Shown here: positions 1-11,382 of the stretch, in pieces
How the letters are laid out: each line of letters opens with the position of its first letter
How positions within the stretch are numbered: the first letter of the stretch is position 1
Source: Branchiostoma floridae
Lineage: Eukaryota; Chordata; Leptocardii; Amphioxiformes; Branchiostomatidae
Assembly (NCBI RefSeq): GCF_000003815.2
Contig: NC_049987.1
Coordinates: forward strand, 21,752,052 to 21,816,051
Reading direction: 5' to 3'
Length of the DNA: 64,000 bases
Position numbers and translations under genes: made by a program
Notes under the pieces: generated by a model
The model's input: only the letters and a program-made list of their open reading frames with translations
Database searches by the model: none
What the model was told of the DNA's origin: nothing

Positions 1-1408
1 ATCATATAAATTCTATATCTCTATGTTCCGTCCACACTGGTGATATAGTCCGGTCCGTTGGCATAGAGTTCTACGAAATGTGAACTAAGATGTCGCACAA
101 ACTCGTCACTTAAAATTTGTTACGACGCTGTAACTTTGAAAAGACCAGCCAACTTTAAAGTCTGTGCACAGAAAGATATTACATCAGTTGTAAATACATG
201 ATAATGATAAAGTTTATTGCAAATTCTTTCCCGTGGGCTATTTGCAGGTAACATGAGAGATTCAAATTGTGTAAAACAATATCACAAGTGTCTACTCTAG
301 TCTAAAAGTAGTAAAAAGCTAACTTTTTCGCAGACAATAGAAGACGAAATTTTAAGATTCCCACCTTTTCTATTATGTGTGGGTTTTGTGATGTTATAAT
401 CATGAATAACATTAACGATTTGACAAGCATGGAGACTTTAGCGAACATTCCCATAGCCGTAAAGCTTTGAGGCTTATTCACCGTCGAGGTTGTCGTTCGA
501 AGCAGATCAGTCTTTATTCGTCCTTCTCCACACATTTCATCAGCCGAACTCTCTCCGTGGTGATGTGGTTGTTACAATAGACCGGTTGTTACCACAAACA
601 GACAATGTTTATCTGTTTACGCTGATGTCACCACAAACAGACGATGTTTACATGTATCTGTTTACGCTGATGTCAATCACAAGCGTGGCGACGTGACGTC
701 TGACGGTCAATTCCGCATATGCGTCACTCTCCAAGCAGAAGTTCGGCTCCGACTGTTTTTTTTTAACGTGTTTTAGGCGCTTTGTACTGTTTTCTTTATG
801 TTGGCTGGAAGACATAGGGAAACAGTACAAAATAGACTGTCCGGTAAAAACGCCTAAAGCACGTAAAAAAAAACGGCCAGAGCCAAACCTCTGCCTGGAG
901 AAAGTACATTATATAATTATGTCACCTGTAGCTTAACTCAACTGCTTTGATTAGGCCACAATGACCTGATTATATGGATGACATCCGAGTGCGCATCAAT
1001 TTTCGTCCGCTTTAAGAAAACAAATTTGCGACCATACTGTGAATCGTACAGAGGAGGCGCAAAATGAACAAATCTATGCCAGAAATTGTAAAAAAAAAAA
1101 GAATATCATAAAGCGGATACTAATGTCAAAGTAGAAGATGTGATAAAAAAAGAATTCATCGTAGACTATACCATGTTCTTCGCGCTCAGCCATTTGGTCA
1201 TCCTTCCTGACAACTTACATTTCATATCAAATAATGAATGGAGGCAACTTAATTTTCGGTCCAATCTTTTTTTTTTTTGCAAACTCGCATCATCTATTGA
1301 GTGATTAGAGGATGTCATCTACATAATCAAATCAGCATGGCCTAAATCAGTCGTTTGAAGAATAGAGACATCAGTATTTTCTTTCTAACTTTTGTTGTTT
1401 CTACCCAG
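1..1408. other. Non-coding flank with a MITE and a short tandem repeat
   Basis: No coding exon could be supported here. A unit of about 39 bases (CACAAACAGAC-ATGTTTA) is repeated at roughly 588-672. A foldback element lies at about 733-897. If the lectin gene that follows has the same plan as its minus-strand copy, its signal-peptide and first CTLD exons should lie upstream, but neither is recognisable, so they are outside the window or lost. Confidence 0.5.
733..897. mobile_element. MITE, family A copy 1
   Basis: Imperfect terminal inverted repeats: AGCAGAAGTTCGGCTC on the left and AGCCAAACCTCTGC on the right. The interior is also a foldback, with GTACTGTTTTC facing AAACAGTAC. The same element occurs at about 48531-48702 and, longer, at 61408-61719. 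It has no coding capacity. Confidence 0.65.
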
Positions 1409-3874
1409 GTCCGAACTACCATTCATCTGTATGCACGCACCAAGTAAGTACCACCGGAACATGCAGGATACACAAAAAAACTATAAATTATTATATTTCT
1501 CCAATTTCTGCTATTTCCTAGCGACCTATGGAGCTTGTAGCCTGGGTACCATTCGGAAAGTAGTTCACTCCGGCGTTTGATTATTATACACAGTCGCTTC
1601 CAGCTCTGACATTTATTATACACTACATATAGTCGATCATAGTCGCTTCTCTGGTGGGTAGCATAAGCTAACATAGGAATCATTAGGAGCGACCATATAC
1701 TACCCGGATGGTACCCAGGCTATGGAGCCATACGGACCTCATACGTATACGGGCTTGAATATATACGCATTCAAGTCCGTGTGATGTCCGTATGAAAGTC
1801 GTAGCCTCTACTAGATTCTACAAGTCACTGGAAAAATATTAGGAATTGGACAAATGTAGACAGGGACATGCCAGCTGGTCGCCAACCATGATCCTCGGCC
1901 AGCTAACCCTTCTGATTTGGCATGTTATCATTGTTATGTGTCTATCTTTCTCCAATCTCCAGTAGCCATTGGATAGAAGCTGGTAGAGGCTATGAATTTA
2001 ATACGGACTTCATACGGATTTGAATGTATACGCACGTTTCTCCTGTACCTCCTCTTTAAAAAAATGGACCGTTCGGAACCAGTCCGTACCGGTTAGGAAC
2101 CAGTCCGTTCCGGTTTAAGGAACCAGTCCGAACCGGTTAGGAACCAGTCCGTACCGGTTTAAGGAACCAGTCCGAACCGGTTAGGAGCCAGTCCGAACCG
2201 GTTAGGAGCCAGTCCGAACCGGTTAGGAGCCAGTCCGTACCGGTTTAGGAACGGACAGTTCGAACATGTAAGAATAATACCATTATCAACTGTACTCTTG
2301 ACTGAACTACTGCAACCCATGGACCCTTTCTTTGATTTCATCATCCTTTCGACTACATGACATCACAAACTAACCACACAGGATATCAGACGGTATGATT
2401 CACAGGAGAAGGGCCGGCACGTTCCGACCAGGAGTTGGCTTGCGCGCCAATGTTGACATGGCGGCCGCAGGTCCGGGTAGGCTCGGGACATGCCGACGAT
2501 ACAGCCGCACCTGGTTGTCTGTTAGGCCTGGGTCCCAATTCCCAACCAGGGGCCCGGCCGGGTAGCTTTCGGACCCGTAAAATACGATAAGAAAAGCAAT
2601 AAAACACACAGAACGTAAAAAAAAAATTAGTCAGAACCATAGATTCTTTATATTCCTTGATAAGCACAATTTTTCGCTTCCGCAAGCATCCCGGGCCCGT
2701 TTCAGAAATGGGACCTAAGCCGGGCAGTATGTGGGAACGAAAAGTGCCATATAGAAGAGAGAAAAAAAACACGTAAAACATGACAAAAATATAATGATTA
2801 GTCTTGAGCATAGCCTGACTAAATCGCGCTCCTAGCGGCCGGCCTTACAGTTGCCACCATCATAACCCCAGCCAGTGAGAGATTGTGTAAAAACAGGCTA
2901 GTCATGAGCACCATTTTTTTCACGTTTCTTGATACAAATTGTATTTTTCATTATAAGCATTACTCGGGCGCAACGTTGTACTGCTTCTCTGACATAGGCC
3001 ATTAAACACATATAAAGAAAGTTTCAAGCTATCTAATGTAGAGGTCGATGCTAGATTTGATGACACAGTAGTGAATTCCATGAAGCGAAGAATGTCATCA
3101 AAGTCTCCCTTCTTTACCCGATCAAATATGGGCTGAGATTTGTAATGGTGCAAAAAAAGAAGAAAGCACCTCATCTTGGAGGTTGTCTATTTCTTGTTCT
3201 TTTCGGGGTCGGCACGCGTATTCGCACCGGTCGTCATTTACTTTTATCGCCATATCAGCTAGACATTGATTTCTATCGTTACGGATATCAGACGCAAAGC
3301 TGTTTGTCAGCTGTCAATCAAACATGTAGACTACACACCGGCGCAGTCTACACACAAGCACGGGGCGACTGGGGCATAGGTGATAGTCGGCGTATCGATC
3401 TGTACAGGTGTGACCGTGAGGTCGAATAGACGGAGTTTTATTGTGTGGTTAATGTTATTGGCTGTGTATAGTTATAGTCAATCTGACATCTAAACTACAC
3501 ACCGGCGGTTGTCTACACACAAGCATAGGGGGCCACAGGGCGGCCCCACAACGGCAGCGGCAGGGATTATAGGCCATATCGATCTGCAAAATGTGAACGT
3601 ACTTAAGGTCGAACGGACGAAGTTTTTATAGCGTTGTGTGTAGTTTTCGTGTAGCCTCTCTATGCTGTATTATCGATTCTTGTATTGTATTGTATTATTT
3701 TATTTGGCAGCTCCTTTCTTGTACCGACGTAGTTTCATTGCGTGTATGCAGTACATATATGTATTTCGTATCACATGGTTCTCAAAGCAATCCGGTAATA
3801 CATCATGTGGTATGTTATTTATGCCCCCCCCCCCCAAAAAAAACACGCACACACACACATAAACACATACACGT

Positions 3875-3935
<61 letters not shown>

Positions 3936-6462
3936 GGAAACATTCCTGTCCCTGGTGCTGAACACCCCTTCCTCAACACAGGTAGGCAGACATCCCTGTC
4001 CTTAGTGCTGAACAACATCCACACACACTGGTCACAATGGACCTCGGAGCTCAGAGCTATTGGCCTGGTCAGTTTGGCAGCGCTTGAACCCCACTGTTAC
4101 ACACCGAGAGGTTCCCCTACGGTATCCGTCAGTCCACTGGGACAAATTTGTGGCTTCGGGGCCAAGCCGGGGTACACCCCTATGGGTTCTGGTGCAAATA
4201 TAGCCTGGAATCCAACCGTATTATAGCTCCCTAGTCTCTTCTGTCCTCTCCATATGATATTTGCGGGCTAAAGAGGACAAAATAGACTCGGGAGCTATAA
4301 TACAGTTAGATACCAGGCTAGTGCAAATGTGGCCAAAGTATTATCCCCCTGCGGCTATTCCGTTATTTTGATGTCTGCGATTGTTCATTCCTTGACAAAG
4401 ACTGTTGCTGTTCAGTCGAAAATTTGGGTGAGTCCAATTTTTGTGTTGGAAATTGCATTCTAACTACATTGTAGTTCAAAATGTCTAGATAATGTATAGA
4501 TGTGATGGTTGTCCTAACCTGAATGACATGCTGAATTTCCAGCCTGCGACGATCCGCCTTTCATGAACAACACCGTCAGGTTCAACTGCGAGCCCCCCTA
4601 CGACCAGCAGGAGGTCTGCGTCTACTCATGCATCACGCCGGGGTTCCACTTGTTCGAGGGGACCAACTCCTCCTCCACGGCCACGTGTTTGGACGGGAAC
4701 TGGCACGGGCCCTTCATGTCATGCAACTGTAACTTTCAAGCATCAATGCCATCATCCTACGCAGGGACATCTAACAGCCAAACTGCCTGTCTGGATGTGC
4801 CCTGCTTTTTTTTCTATTTTGCTTTTGGACAGACGAGGACAATGTGGCACTGCACTCAAGTTTTAGTAACTTATATTAACATTGCCACATACAAGGTACA
4901 GACAGAAGGTACCCATTTTTACACCTGAGTAAAGTGAAGAAGGTCGTGTAAAGTGCCTTTCGCAAGGGCACAACGTCGGGGCGGGGCACGGCGGGGATCG
5001 AACTCAGAACCTCTTGGTTCCGAGCCGAACGCTCTACCAGTTACGCCACGCCCGACGCCAACCTGCTCTTTCAACCGTGACCCTTAGTTCCTGACCGCCC
5101 TGCTTATTAGTATTAATGTATTCCACAGGAACTAAGGGTGACGGTTGAAAGAGCAGGGTACATCCAGACAAGCACTTTGGCTGTTAGATGTCCCTGCGTA
5201 GGAGGATGCTTTTAAGTAGATGCAGGGCCTGGATAAAGATGCTATTTAAAAAAAAACCCTTGCTTTATTATTACTACCAACGTTGATGAAGGGTAGACAC
5301 CCAGTTTAGGCTTACGGTCACATTTTCAACCCTGGCAGCTTTCGGGGGCGAAAAGAATGACATAAAAGACATTAAAATACACAAAATGTCAAAATAAGAT
5401 TCATCGGCATGATTTCTGTATATCTATAGGTATACATTTTAATTTTTCGCTTCTTAAAAGATCCCGACCGCGCCCCGATTTGGAAATATGACCGATGCGT
5501 TACACGGCGCCACGTGTTTTACGTGTGTGTTTTGTGACGTTTTTATACAACATTTTAGTGGGTCGTGTTTTTAGCTCTTCTCCGGCAGTTCATGTGACGA
5601 AATGAACTGAAAAAAGAGCAAAACACCACAAAAACACACGTAAAACTAGCCTTAACTCTGCTTGGATATGACTTCAAGGGTACATCCCACTTCTTTTGTG
5701 CCCATGTAGATCTGCATTTCGCAAACCCTAACTTGATCCATATAAACTTATTTTCAGTAACGTAAAAATGCTATGGTGCAGGCTGGGTGGCAGCCTATTT
5801 AACTACCGGGCCTCCCATACTCGCTCGTGTAGGAAGCCCGGTACACTAACTAGGCTGACACCCAGGCTAGCTCTGGAGTACAACAGCAGCTGGATGTTAG
5901 ATATATAAACTGACATACATATTTGTCGTATTGGCTCTCGCCAGCATAAGCATATCATCTTTAGATCAGACTTACTTTCTAAGAGCTGCTGGATCCCGGT
6001 CCCAGATCTTACTCCAACCATTGCTTAATCTATGTAACGCTAGTTCACCTTTATCCGCGGGGTATCCTATATCCGTTTTTATATCAAACTGCAATATATT
6101 CGATATATTGCAGTTTAAAACCACCGTCCGTCAACATGACATCCCTAAGTAACAACGGATATAGGCTAATCCTCGGATAAAGGTGAACTAGCGTCACCCT
6201 AAGCGTGTGATACACAATTATAATACATTCTTCTCCCCCAGCGGATTGCCCGGAGCCAATTGTGAACCCGGGGGTCGCCATGATGGGACCAAGCTGCGAA
6301 GCACCCTACATCACCGGAGACATGTGCTTCTTCGAATGCCTAGATGAGGAAGGACTGAACATCGGCGACCACGACATGTCGTGTTTTGATGGCGTATGGA
6401 TCCATGCAGACACAGATACGGAAGGGACCCCCCTCATCTGTAAGGGGCACTATCGCCAGTAA
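1409..6462 (+). CDS. C-type lectin/sushi secreted protein, 3' part (CTLD end plus two CCP domains)
   Basis: Three exons are joined by matching splice phases. Exon 1409-1443 encodes the end of a C-type lectin domain (SELPFICMHAP), with a CCCAG acceptor and GTAAGT donor. Exon 4543-4728 encodes a sushi/CCP domain beginning TCDDPPF with four Cys, a Trp near the end and phase 1 on both sides, as is usual for sushi exons. Exon 6242-6462 encodes a second sushi domain (CPEPIVNPGV ... CFDGVWIH) and ends at TAA 6460-6462. Such proteins are secreted or surface recognition molecules. The 5' exons (signal peptide and N-terminal CTLD) are not visible in 1-1408, so this copy may be truncated or begin before the window. 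A collinear copy lies on the minus strand at 34211-36587, with a plausible signal-peptide exon near 41.6 kb. Exon calls are firm; whether this copy is functional is unknown. Confidence 0.72.
1541..1727. mobile_element. MITE, family C (AGCCTGGGTACCAT termini)
   Basis: Starts AGCCTGGGTACCATTC and ends GGATGGTACCCAGGCT as a terminal inverted repeat. The same termini occur at 34731-35026 and 52545-52796, and in a shorter related form at about 5780-5871. Confidence 0.7.
2079..2252. repeat. 21-22 bp minisatellite (GGAACCAGTCCGAACCGGTT)
   Basis: About eight tandem copies of a GGAACCAGTCCG(A/T)ACCGGTTA unit, some with an extra T. Each unit is itself partly palindromic (AACCGGTT). It lies in the large intron between the lectin end exon and sushi 1. 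Confidence 0.85.
2524..2716. mobile_element. MITE, family B copy
   Basis: Foldback of about 190 bp with outer TTAGGCCTGGGTCCCAATT and AATGGGACCTAAGCC, and inner GGCCCGGCCGGG / CCCGGGCCC. Related copies lie at about 5305-5500, 8968-9172, 16763-16940, 22040-22135 and 36905-37025, making this the most frequent family in the window. Confidence 0.65.
3830..3933. repeat. (CA)n microsatellite
   Basis: Poly-C then poly-A tracts run into about 85 bases of alternating AC with a few ACGC and ACAT interruptions. Open frames across it (THTHTH / VCVCVC) are repeat artefacts. Confidence 0.95.
4202..4320. mobile_element. Foldback element ending in CCAGGCTA
   Basis: TAGCCTGGAATCCAACCGTATTATAGCTCCC on the left is inverted as GGGAGCTATAATACAGTTAGATACCAGGCTA on the right. 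A similar hairpin class occurs at about 49229-49318 and 53140-53236. Confidence 0.65.
4744..5215. mobile_element. Nested foldback elements with an internal SINE
   Basis: Outer inverted repeat: left arm about 4757-4803 (CCTACGCAGGGACATCTAACAG then CTGGATGTGCCCTGC), right arm about 5155-5208 (GCAGGGTACATCCAG then CTGTTAGATGTCCCTGCG). Inside lies a second hairpin at about 5063-5157 (CCTGCTCTTTCAACCGTGACCCTTAG against its inverse) and a minus-strand tRNA-derived SINE. This indicates at least two successive insertions. Confidence 0.65.
4906..5062 (-). mobile_element. tRNA-derived SINE
   Basis: Read on the minus strand: a tRNA-like head with A-box-like GTGGCGTAACTGGTAGAGC and B-box GAGTTCGATCCC, then a tail with GTTGTGCCCTTGCGAAAGGC, ACTTTACACGAC and CAGGTGTAAAAATGGGTACC. 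The same tail is seen at about 40372-40450, and partial forms at 36360-36500 and 56605-56720. The head lacks a matching acceptor stem, so it is not called as a tRNA gene. Confidence 0.75.
5305..5500. mobile_element. MITE, family B copy
   Basis: GGCTTACGGTCACATTTTC opens the element and GATTTGGAAATATGACC closes it. The interior holds the GCGAAAAGAATGACATAAAAGAC and TATACATTTTAATTTTTCGC segments typical of the family. Confidence 0.55.
6028..6196. mobile_element. MITE, family D copy 1
   Basis: Terminal inverted repeat AACGCTAGTTCACCTTTATCCG / CGGATAAAGGTGAACTAGCGT, with the inner palindrome TGCAATATATTCGATATATTGCA. A second, more degraded copy lies at about 6473-6640. The two bracket the second sushi exon. 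Confidence 0.75.
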
Positions 6463-6472
6463 ACCTAGTTAG

Positions 6473-6640
6473 CCTTTATGCGGGTGTAACCTTTATCCGT
6501 TGCGTTAAAAACAGGATACTATCAAACTGCACTGCAGTATTTCGAAAATATTGCAATTTAAAATCGCCAACCGTCGACTTGATGTCCCTAAGTACCCTTT
6601 AGAAAACGGACATAGGTTACCCCACTGATTAAGGTTAACC
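6473..6640. mobile_element. MITE, family D copy 2
   Basis: Shares with copy 1 the segments TAACCTTTATCCG, ATCAAACTGCA, ATTGCA-TTTAAAA, CGTC-A-TTGATGTCCCTAAGTA and the right end GGTTAACCAGCGTTA. It begins just after the stop codon of the + lectin/sushi gene, so its transcript end may lie within the element. Confidence 0.6.
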
Positions 6641-6650
6641 AGCGTTATCT

Positions 6651-6756
6651 CCTTTCTTTCTTTCTTTCTTTCTTTCTTTCATTCTTCTTTCTTTCCGCTT
6701 TCTTTCTTTCTTTCTTTCTGTCTTTCTTTCTTTCTGTCTTTCTTTCTTTCTTTTCT
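6651..6756. repeat. (TTTC)n microsatellite
   Basis: Polypyrimidine run of TTTC units with a few CATTC and TGTC interruptions. The Lys/Arg/Glu-rich minus-strand frame across it is an artefact. Confidence 0.95.
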
Positions 6757-7377
6757 TCAGTCTGCCTAACCTCAGACTGAGGACGAAGCGTTTTTTTGTC
6801 ATTTGATAGTAGGGCAATGCGGCTTCGCTTCGGGTTGCATATCTAGACAAGCACACCAGGTTACCTCTACTCTTCCTGATAAGAACTTGCAATTGGTTTC
6901 TTTACGTGCGGAGGTTTAGCACTTGAGGCTAATGCACGAAGTTCCCTCATATACGGGGACGCCTGCTTTACGTCACCATCAGAAATGACGAATACAACAC
7001 GTCATTTTGGATGTTAACGTGAGGCTGTATGTCTATATATTAACATCATATTGTATATACAATCACAGGTTGGCCAAGCTAGAATCAACCGTGCACGTGC
7101 TGGTGACATTCTAGAAGTAATGATGGATTTTCCGTACCTGGCACATACTAGACAGATATCCTGCAGGTTATATTTTGAAAAGGGGGGGTGGGCGTTCACG
7201 GGTAGTTTACAGGCTATTTTCTGGCATGGCCCCTACGTGGCCCCGTGGGACGCCCTACGGTTCCCGGGCTATTTTGGGGGCAAGGCTGGGTCCCTGAATT
7301 TTTTTTTTCAAACTCGGAGTTAAAAATAATCTCGAGACCCAGCAAAATAATGCACGTCGTGACCTAACCGTGAAAAC

Positions 7378-7757
7378 GCAGACTAAAATGAGTCCCCTGT
7401 TTTAGGCCCTTATCCACCACATACTAGAAAGAGACCCAGACTAAAAGTGAGTCCCATGTTTCAGGTCCTTATCCACCTCATACTAGAGATCCAGACTAAA
7501 ACTGAGTCCCCTGTTTCAGGCCCTTATCCACCTCATACTAGAGATCCAGACTAAAACTGAATCCCCTGTTTCAGGCCCTTATCCACCGCATACTAGATGG
7601 AGACCCAGACTAAAACTGAGTTCCCTGTTTCAGGTCCTTATACATGTACACCTCATACTAGAGATCCAGACTAAAACTGAGTCCCCTGTTTCAGGTCATT
7701 ATCCACCTCGTACTAGATGGAGAACCAGACTAAAAATGAGTCTCCTGTTTCAGGTGA
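7378..7757. repeat. About 60-bp tandem repeat (6-7 copies)
   Basis: Unit of the form CCAGACTAAAAATGAGTCCC ... TTTCAGGCCCTTATCCACCTCATACTAGA, varying slightly in length. Two inverted copies lie at about 33880-33990, the matching place in the minus-strand duplicate. Confidence 0.9.
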
Positions 7758-7878
7758 ATAGTGCGTGAGAAGACCAGCCGGATCAGCACACCTGGTGAGA
7801 CTGTCGGAATCTCCTCTCCGTGTAGAACAGCGGTACGAGACCAACACCGCCTGAACCGTCACACTGGCGATCTGACAT

Positions 7879-8604
7879 GGAGTAAACTTAGTCTCAGAAC
7901 ATGGAGAAAACTTAGTCTCAGAACATGGAGAAAACTTAGTCTCAGAACATGGAGAAAACTTAGTCTCAGAACATGGAGAAAACTTAGACTCAGAACATGG
8001 AGAAAACTTAGTCTCAGAACATGGAGAAAACTTAGTCTCAGAACATGGAGAAAACTTACTAGTAGTCTCAGAACATGGAGAAAACTTACTAGTAGTCTCA
8101 GAACATGGAGAAAACTTACTAGTAGTTTCAGAACATGGAGAAAACTTAGTCTCAGAACATGGAGAAAACTTAGTCTCAGAACATGGAGAAAACTTAGTCT
8201 CAGAACATGGAGAAAACTTAGTCTCAGAACATGGAGAAAACTTAGTCTCAGAACATGGAGAAAACTTAGTCTCAGTACATGGAGAAAACTTAGTCTCAGA
8301 ACATGGAGAAACTTAGTCTCAGAACATGGAGAAAACTTAGTCTCAGAACATGGAGAAAACTTAGTCTCAGAACATGGAGAAAACTTAGTCTCAGAACATG
8401 GAGAAAACTTAGTCTCAGAACATGGAGAAAACTTAGTCTCAGAACATGGAGAAAACTTAGTCTCAGAACATGGAGAAAACTTAGTCTCAGAACATGGAGA
8501 AAACTTAGTCTCAGAACATGGAGAAAACTTAGTCTCAGAACATGGAGAAAACTTAGTCTCAGAACATGGAGAAAACTTAGTCTCAGAACATGGAGAAACT
8601 TAGT
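7879..8604. repeat. 24-bp minisatellite, about 30 copies
   Basis: Unit GGAGAAAACTTAGTCTCAGA + ACAT, 24 bases. Three adjacent units carry an extra ACTAGT-type insertion at about 8058-8130, and two copies have lost one A of the AAAA. Because 24 is a multiple of three, long frames run through it (SLRTWRKL or VSEHGENL per unit). The inverted duplicate at about 33690-33757 has only two or three units. I treat it as non-coding. Confidence 0.93.
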
Positions 8605-8967
8605 CTCAACTCATGGATGTACTGATGGATTTAATACCCGTGCAGTCCTTCTGAAGTTGTAGAAACGTTTTGTTGTCCAAATGCACAACAAAAATGACCA
8701 AGATGGTTAACATTGCTCACAGATGTAATGTGAGGTCAAGCCTTAGACTGGCAAATTAGTCATTAAACTGCCAGGGAATGAATCCGGTGTCTGTTATTGT
8801 ATACGTAATTGTTCACACGTAAACTTCAAGCAGATGTTGGGAGTCTAAACCGTTAGGTTATCCTAGCTGCTCATTTCTGTGATCGTGAAAATCCGCCCCT
8901 CAAGCTAGGAAAACGTGACGATTCAGCCTTCCATACATCTGCTTGGATATAAGTACACGCGCTTCTT

Positions 8968-9172
8968 AGGCTAACGTCGCATTGCCAAACAGGGACCCGG
9001 ACGGGCTGTTTGTGGAAACGAAAATAGAAATGTATACATATACACAAATATACACAAATAATGCCCATGACTGTTCTCTTTACGTTTTGTATAGTTTGGC
9101 GTCTTTTATACCATACATTTCGTTCCCGAAAGCTGCCCGGCCGGGCCCCGGTTTCGAAATGTGACGTAGGCC
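8968..9172. mobile_element. MITE, family B copy
   Basis: Left end TTAGGCTAACGTCGCATT, right end AAATGTGACGTAGGCCTAA. The interior foldback has ACCCGGACGGGC against GCCCGGCCGGGC, and GTGGAAACGAAAATAG. It is the best-preserved copy of the family. Confidence 0.75.
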
Positions 9173-9377
9173 TAACACACACGTATTGAGTAAGGTTGTA
9201 TTCAGGCATGGACTTTACGGATAAATAATTATAAGGCACGACAAAGAACATTCGACGTTTCAATCACACTTTGCCAATCTTCTCAAAACCCTGTTTTGTC
9301 TGCAGAATGCAGATATTACGGCCCACTGGTCCTGAATATAGAGTGTACATATTTAGCCCAACCCCAATTTTGTTAGG

Positions 9378-9628
9378 CCCCCTTTCCACTAGACGGCGAT
9401 CGCGCTGCGCTCTCACTGCGACCTAAATAGGATATGTGTAATCTTCACTTTCACACTTGGTACATCATACAAAACGTATCGTACAAAGTGTGACTGAGAA
9501 GACAACAAAACACACAAGGTGTAAAAAGATTCGTTTATTTTCTATAGAATTCGTTGAGCGATCTGTCAAATTTGAGGTCGCAGAGAGAGCGCGGAGAGAG
9601 TGCCGTCCTAGTGGAAAGGGGGTATTAG
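9378..9628. mobile_element. hAT-like MITE (CCCTTTCCACTAG termini)
   Basis: CCCCCTTTCCACTAGACGGC at the left and GCCGTCCTAGTGGAAAGGGGG at the right. The arms continue as GCGCTCTCACTGCGACCT against AGGTCGCAGAGAGAGCGC. The interior has no transposase. Confidence 0.75.
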
Positions 9629-9975
9629 CAACAGGACTGACGTATGCGTCATTAAACAACTTTGCTCAAATGCGATCCTTCGGAGAGAGAGGGCCGGCAT
9701 GTTTGTCATTTGTCATGGTTCAGAGTTACTGACATTGGCTAACTGCAAACAAAAATTGGTTTTCCCGAGAAGTATCGTACTCTGGGACTACTCATTGCCA
9801 CCAAGTACTGCAGGGAAATCCTCATTGGACAGCTTCAAATAATGCTTACAGTATACAGCTAGTTGTACAAAGTAAAGGCTATGTGTGACAGGTCTTTCAG
9901 TGGAATATAACCAGCTGCTGCCGTGCCGAGCGCGTGCGTGCAAACCCGGTGTATTACGACGAAGGGCGGTTAAAC

Positions 9976-10101
9976 TGGCTATAGTATAGAGATACACGTA
10001 CAGAAGCTGATGTGTCATACCAAAGTGCTGTTTTTTATACTGGCTATAGAGATACACGTACAGAAGCTGATATGCCATACCAAAGTGCTGTTTTTTATTT
10101 A
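9976..10101. repeat. Tandem duplication of about 63 bp
   Basis: CTGGCTATA-GAGATACACG ... CATACCAAAGTGCTGTTTTT appears twice in succession, followed by degraded thirds around GATACAGATACGG and CAGATATAGATAG. Confidence 0.85.
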
Positions 10102-10343
10102 CCAGCGATACCGATACAGATACAGATACGGAAGCAGGTGTTTTACGCCGAAGCACGGTAGTAATACCAGCTATGCAGATATAGATAGAGATACAAATAA
10201 TGTAATACTACATGTACACAATAACGTTAGCCTCTACCGGGCTCTCTGGATCGTTGGTTAAATAGTAGAACATTGACAAGTAGAGGGAATAGTGTGCTAG
10301 GGGAGTCGGTCAGCCAGAGGACCCAAGGATCCCTAGCACACCA

Positions 10344-10500
10344 TTGCAGTAGAAGCCGCTTAATTGCACTGCCTATTTGCCAGTGAATTCCGTGCAATTA
10401 TCCAGCTGGACTGCACCAGTTTGGGATTTCTTGCAGTTAACAGAAGTGTGCGTTAATCCGTTGTGCAATTATCTGGCTTAAACTGTACCTCTAGATCTAT
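10344..10500. mobile_element. Tigger/pogo-like MITE remnant
   Basis: Starts CAGTAGAAGCCGCTTAATTG and carries GTGCAATTATC motifs. Closely related to 21716-21870 (CAGTAGAAGCTGCTTAATTG ... TTCTATTGTACTG) and to an inverted end at about 51035-51062. CAGTnGAAnC termini are typical of Tigger-type elements; family naming is by resemblance. Confidence 0.55.
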
Positions 10501-11029
10501 AATTTCTACTATTGACCAACGACCTGCGGAGCCTGGTAGAGGCTACTGTATAAAAGTCTCGATGCCTGAACTCCGGTCTTGGTGACATGCCCGACCTGTA
10601 GGTCACTTTCTACCAAACGAGCAACTATTGGCTGTTGGTCATCACGGAAGAATAGTTGTCATGATCAATGAATGAATGAATGTATGAGGAGGCTATTTGA
10701 TCACCACAACACCCCGGAACGCAAATAAGTCAGGAAGTTACCGTGAGGGGTACAGCCCACAGACTCATTCAAGTCGCAGCGAGGACACAACCGACTACAG
10801 ATCCTGTAAAGATTACAGGTAAGAGCGGTGACTCTATCTTTTTAAGGAATCTTGAGACGTTATAAAAAGATCTCAAGATCCTCATGAAAAATTTCAATAT
10901 TGACTCGAAACGTCTCAAGATCTACCGCAAAGTCTCAAGATTTTTTGATTTTCCTACCCGCGGCGCAGTGAGACTGCCACCGTACGGCTCTAGCTCTGCG
11001 GAGGTTACTTTTGGAAAATCATATTTCGG

Positions 11030-11260
11030 AACAGATCCTATGTGCTTTCAGTTCCTATGTGCCATGTTCCCGTGTGTCCTAGCCGCGGTGTGTGCCGCCC
11101 TGTTCGGCCCTAGTGAGGTCTTAAGTTTCGAGGAAAAGAAATAATATTTCGGAACAGATCTAAGTTTCTATTATCCAAAATTCTTAAATACTCTCCTTTC
11201 TGTTCACAGTTCCTATGTGCCATGTTCCTGTGTGTCCTAGTTGCGGTGAGACTCTGCCAC
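11030..11260 (+). repeat. Two upstream tandem copies of the esterase signal-peptide exon start
   Basis: ATGTTCC-GTGTGTCCTAG occurs at 11064, 11222 and 11383, a period of about 160 bases. Each is preceded by a CAG and by AACAGATC/AAGATT-type flanks. The copy at 11064 still reads MFPCVLAAVCAALFGPSEV; the one at 11222 drifts after the first codons (MFLCVLVAVR). Only the third runs on into the esterase, so the first two are duplicated, probably non-functional leaders. Confidence 0.8.
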
Positions 11261-11382
11261 CCTGTTCGGTTCCTGTGAAAGTCTTGATAATCATTTTCAA
11301 GGAAAAGAAATCAGATTTTGGGAAAGATTTTTACTACCCAAGATTCTTACCCTGATTTCTGTCCACAGTTCCATCGCCTACC

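Larger units (their letters stand above)
8605..10800. other. Intergenic, transposon-rich
   Basis: No coding exon recognised between the minisatellite and the esterase. It holds a family B MITE, a hAT-like MITE, a 63-bp tandem duplication (9976-10101) and a Tigger-like end. Confidence 0.6.

Noticed and set aside
2386-2811. 141-codon minus-strand frame
   Set aside because: It covers a family B MITE foldback and has no recognisable domain.
3636-4226. 196-codon frame with His/Thr repeats and its minus-strand Val/Cys frames
   Set aside because: They come from a CA microsatellite and have no coding character outside it.
7761-8603. 280-codon open frame with SLRTWRKL repeats
   Set aside because: It arises from a 24-bp minisatellite; other frames are equally open, there is no start context or domain, and the inverted copy has only two or three units.
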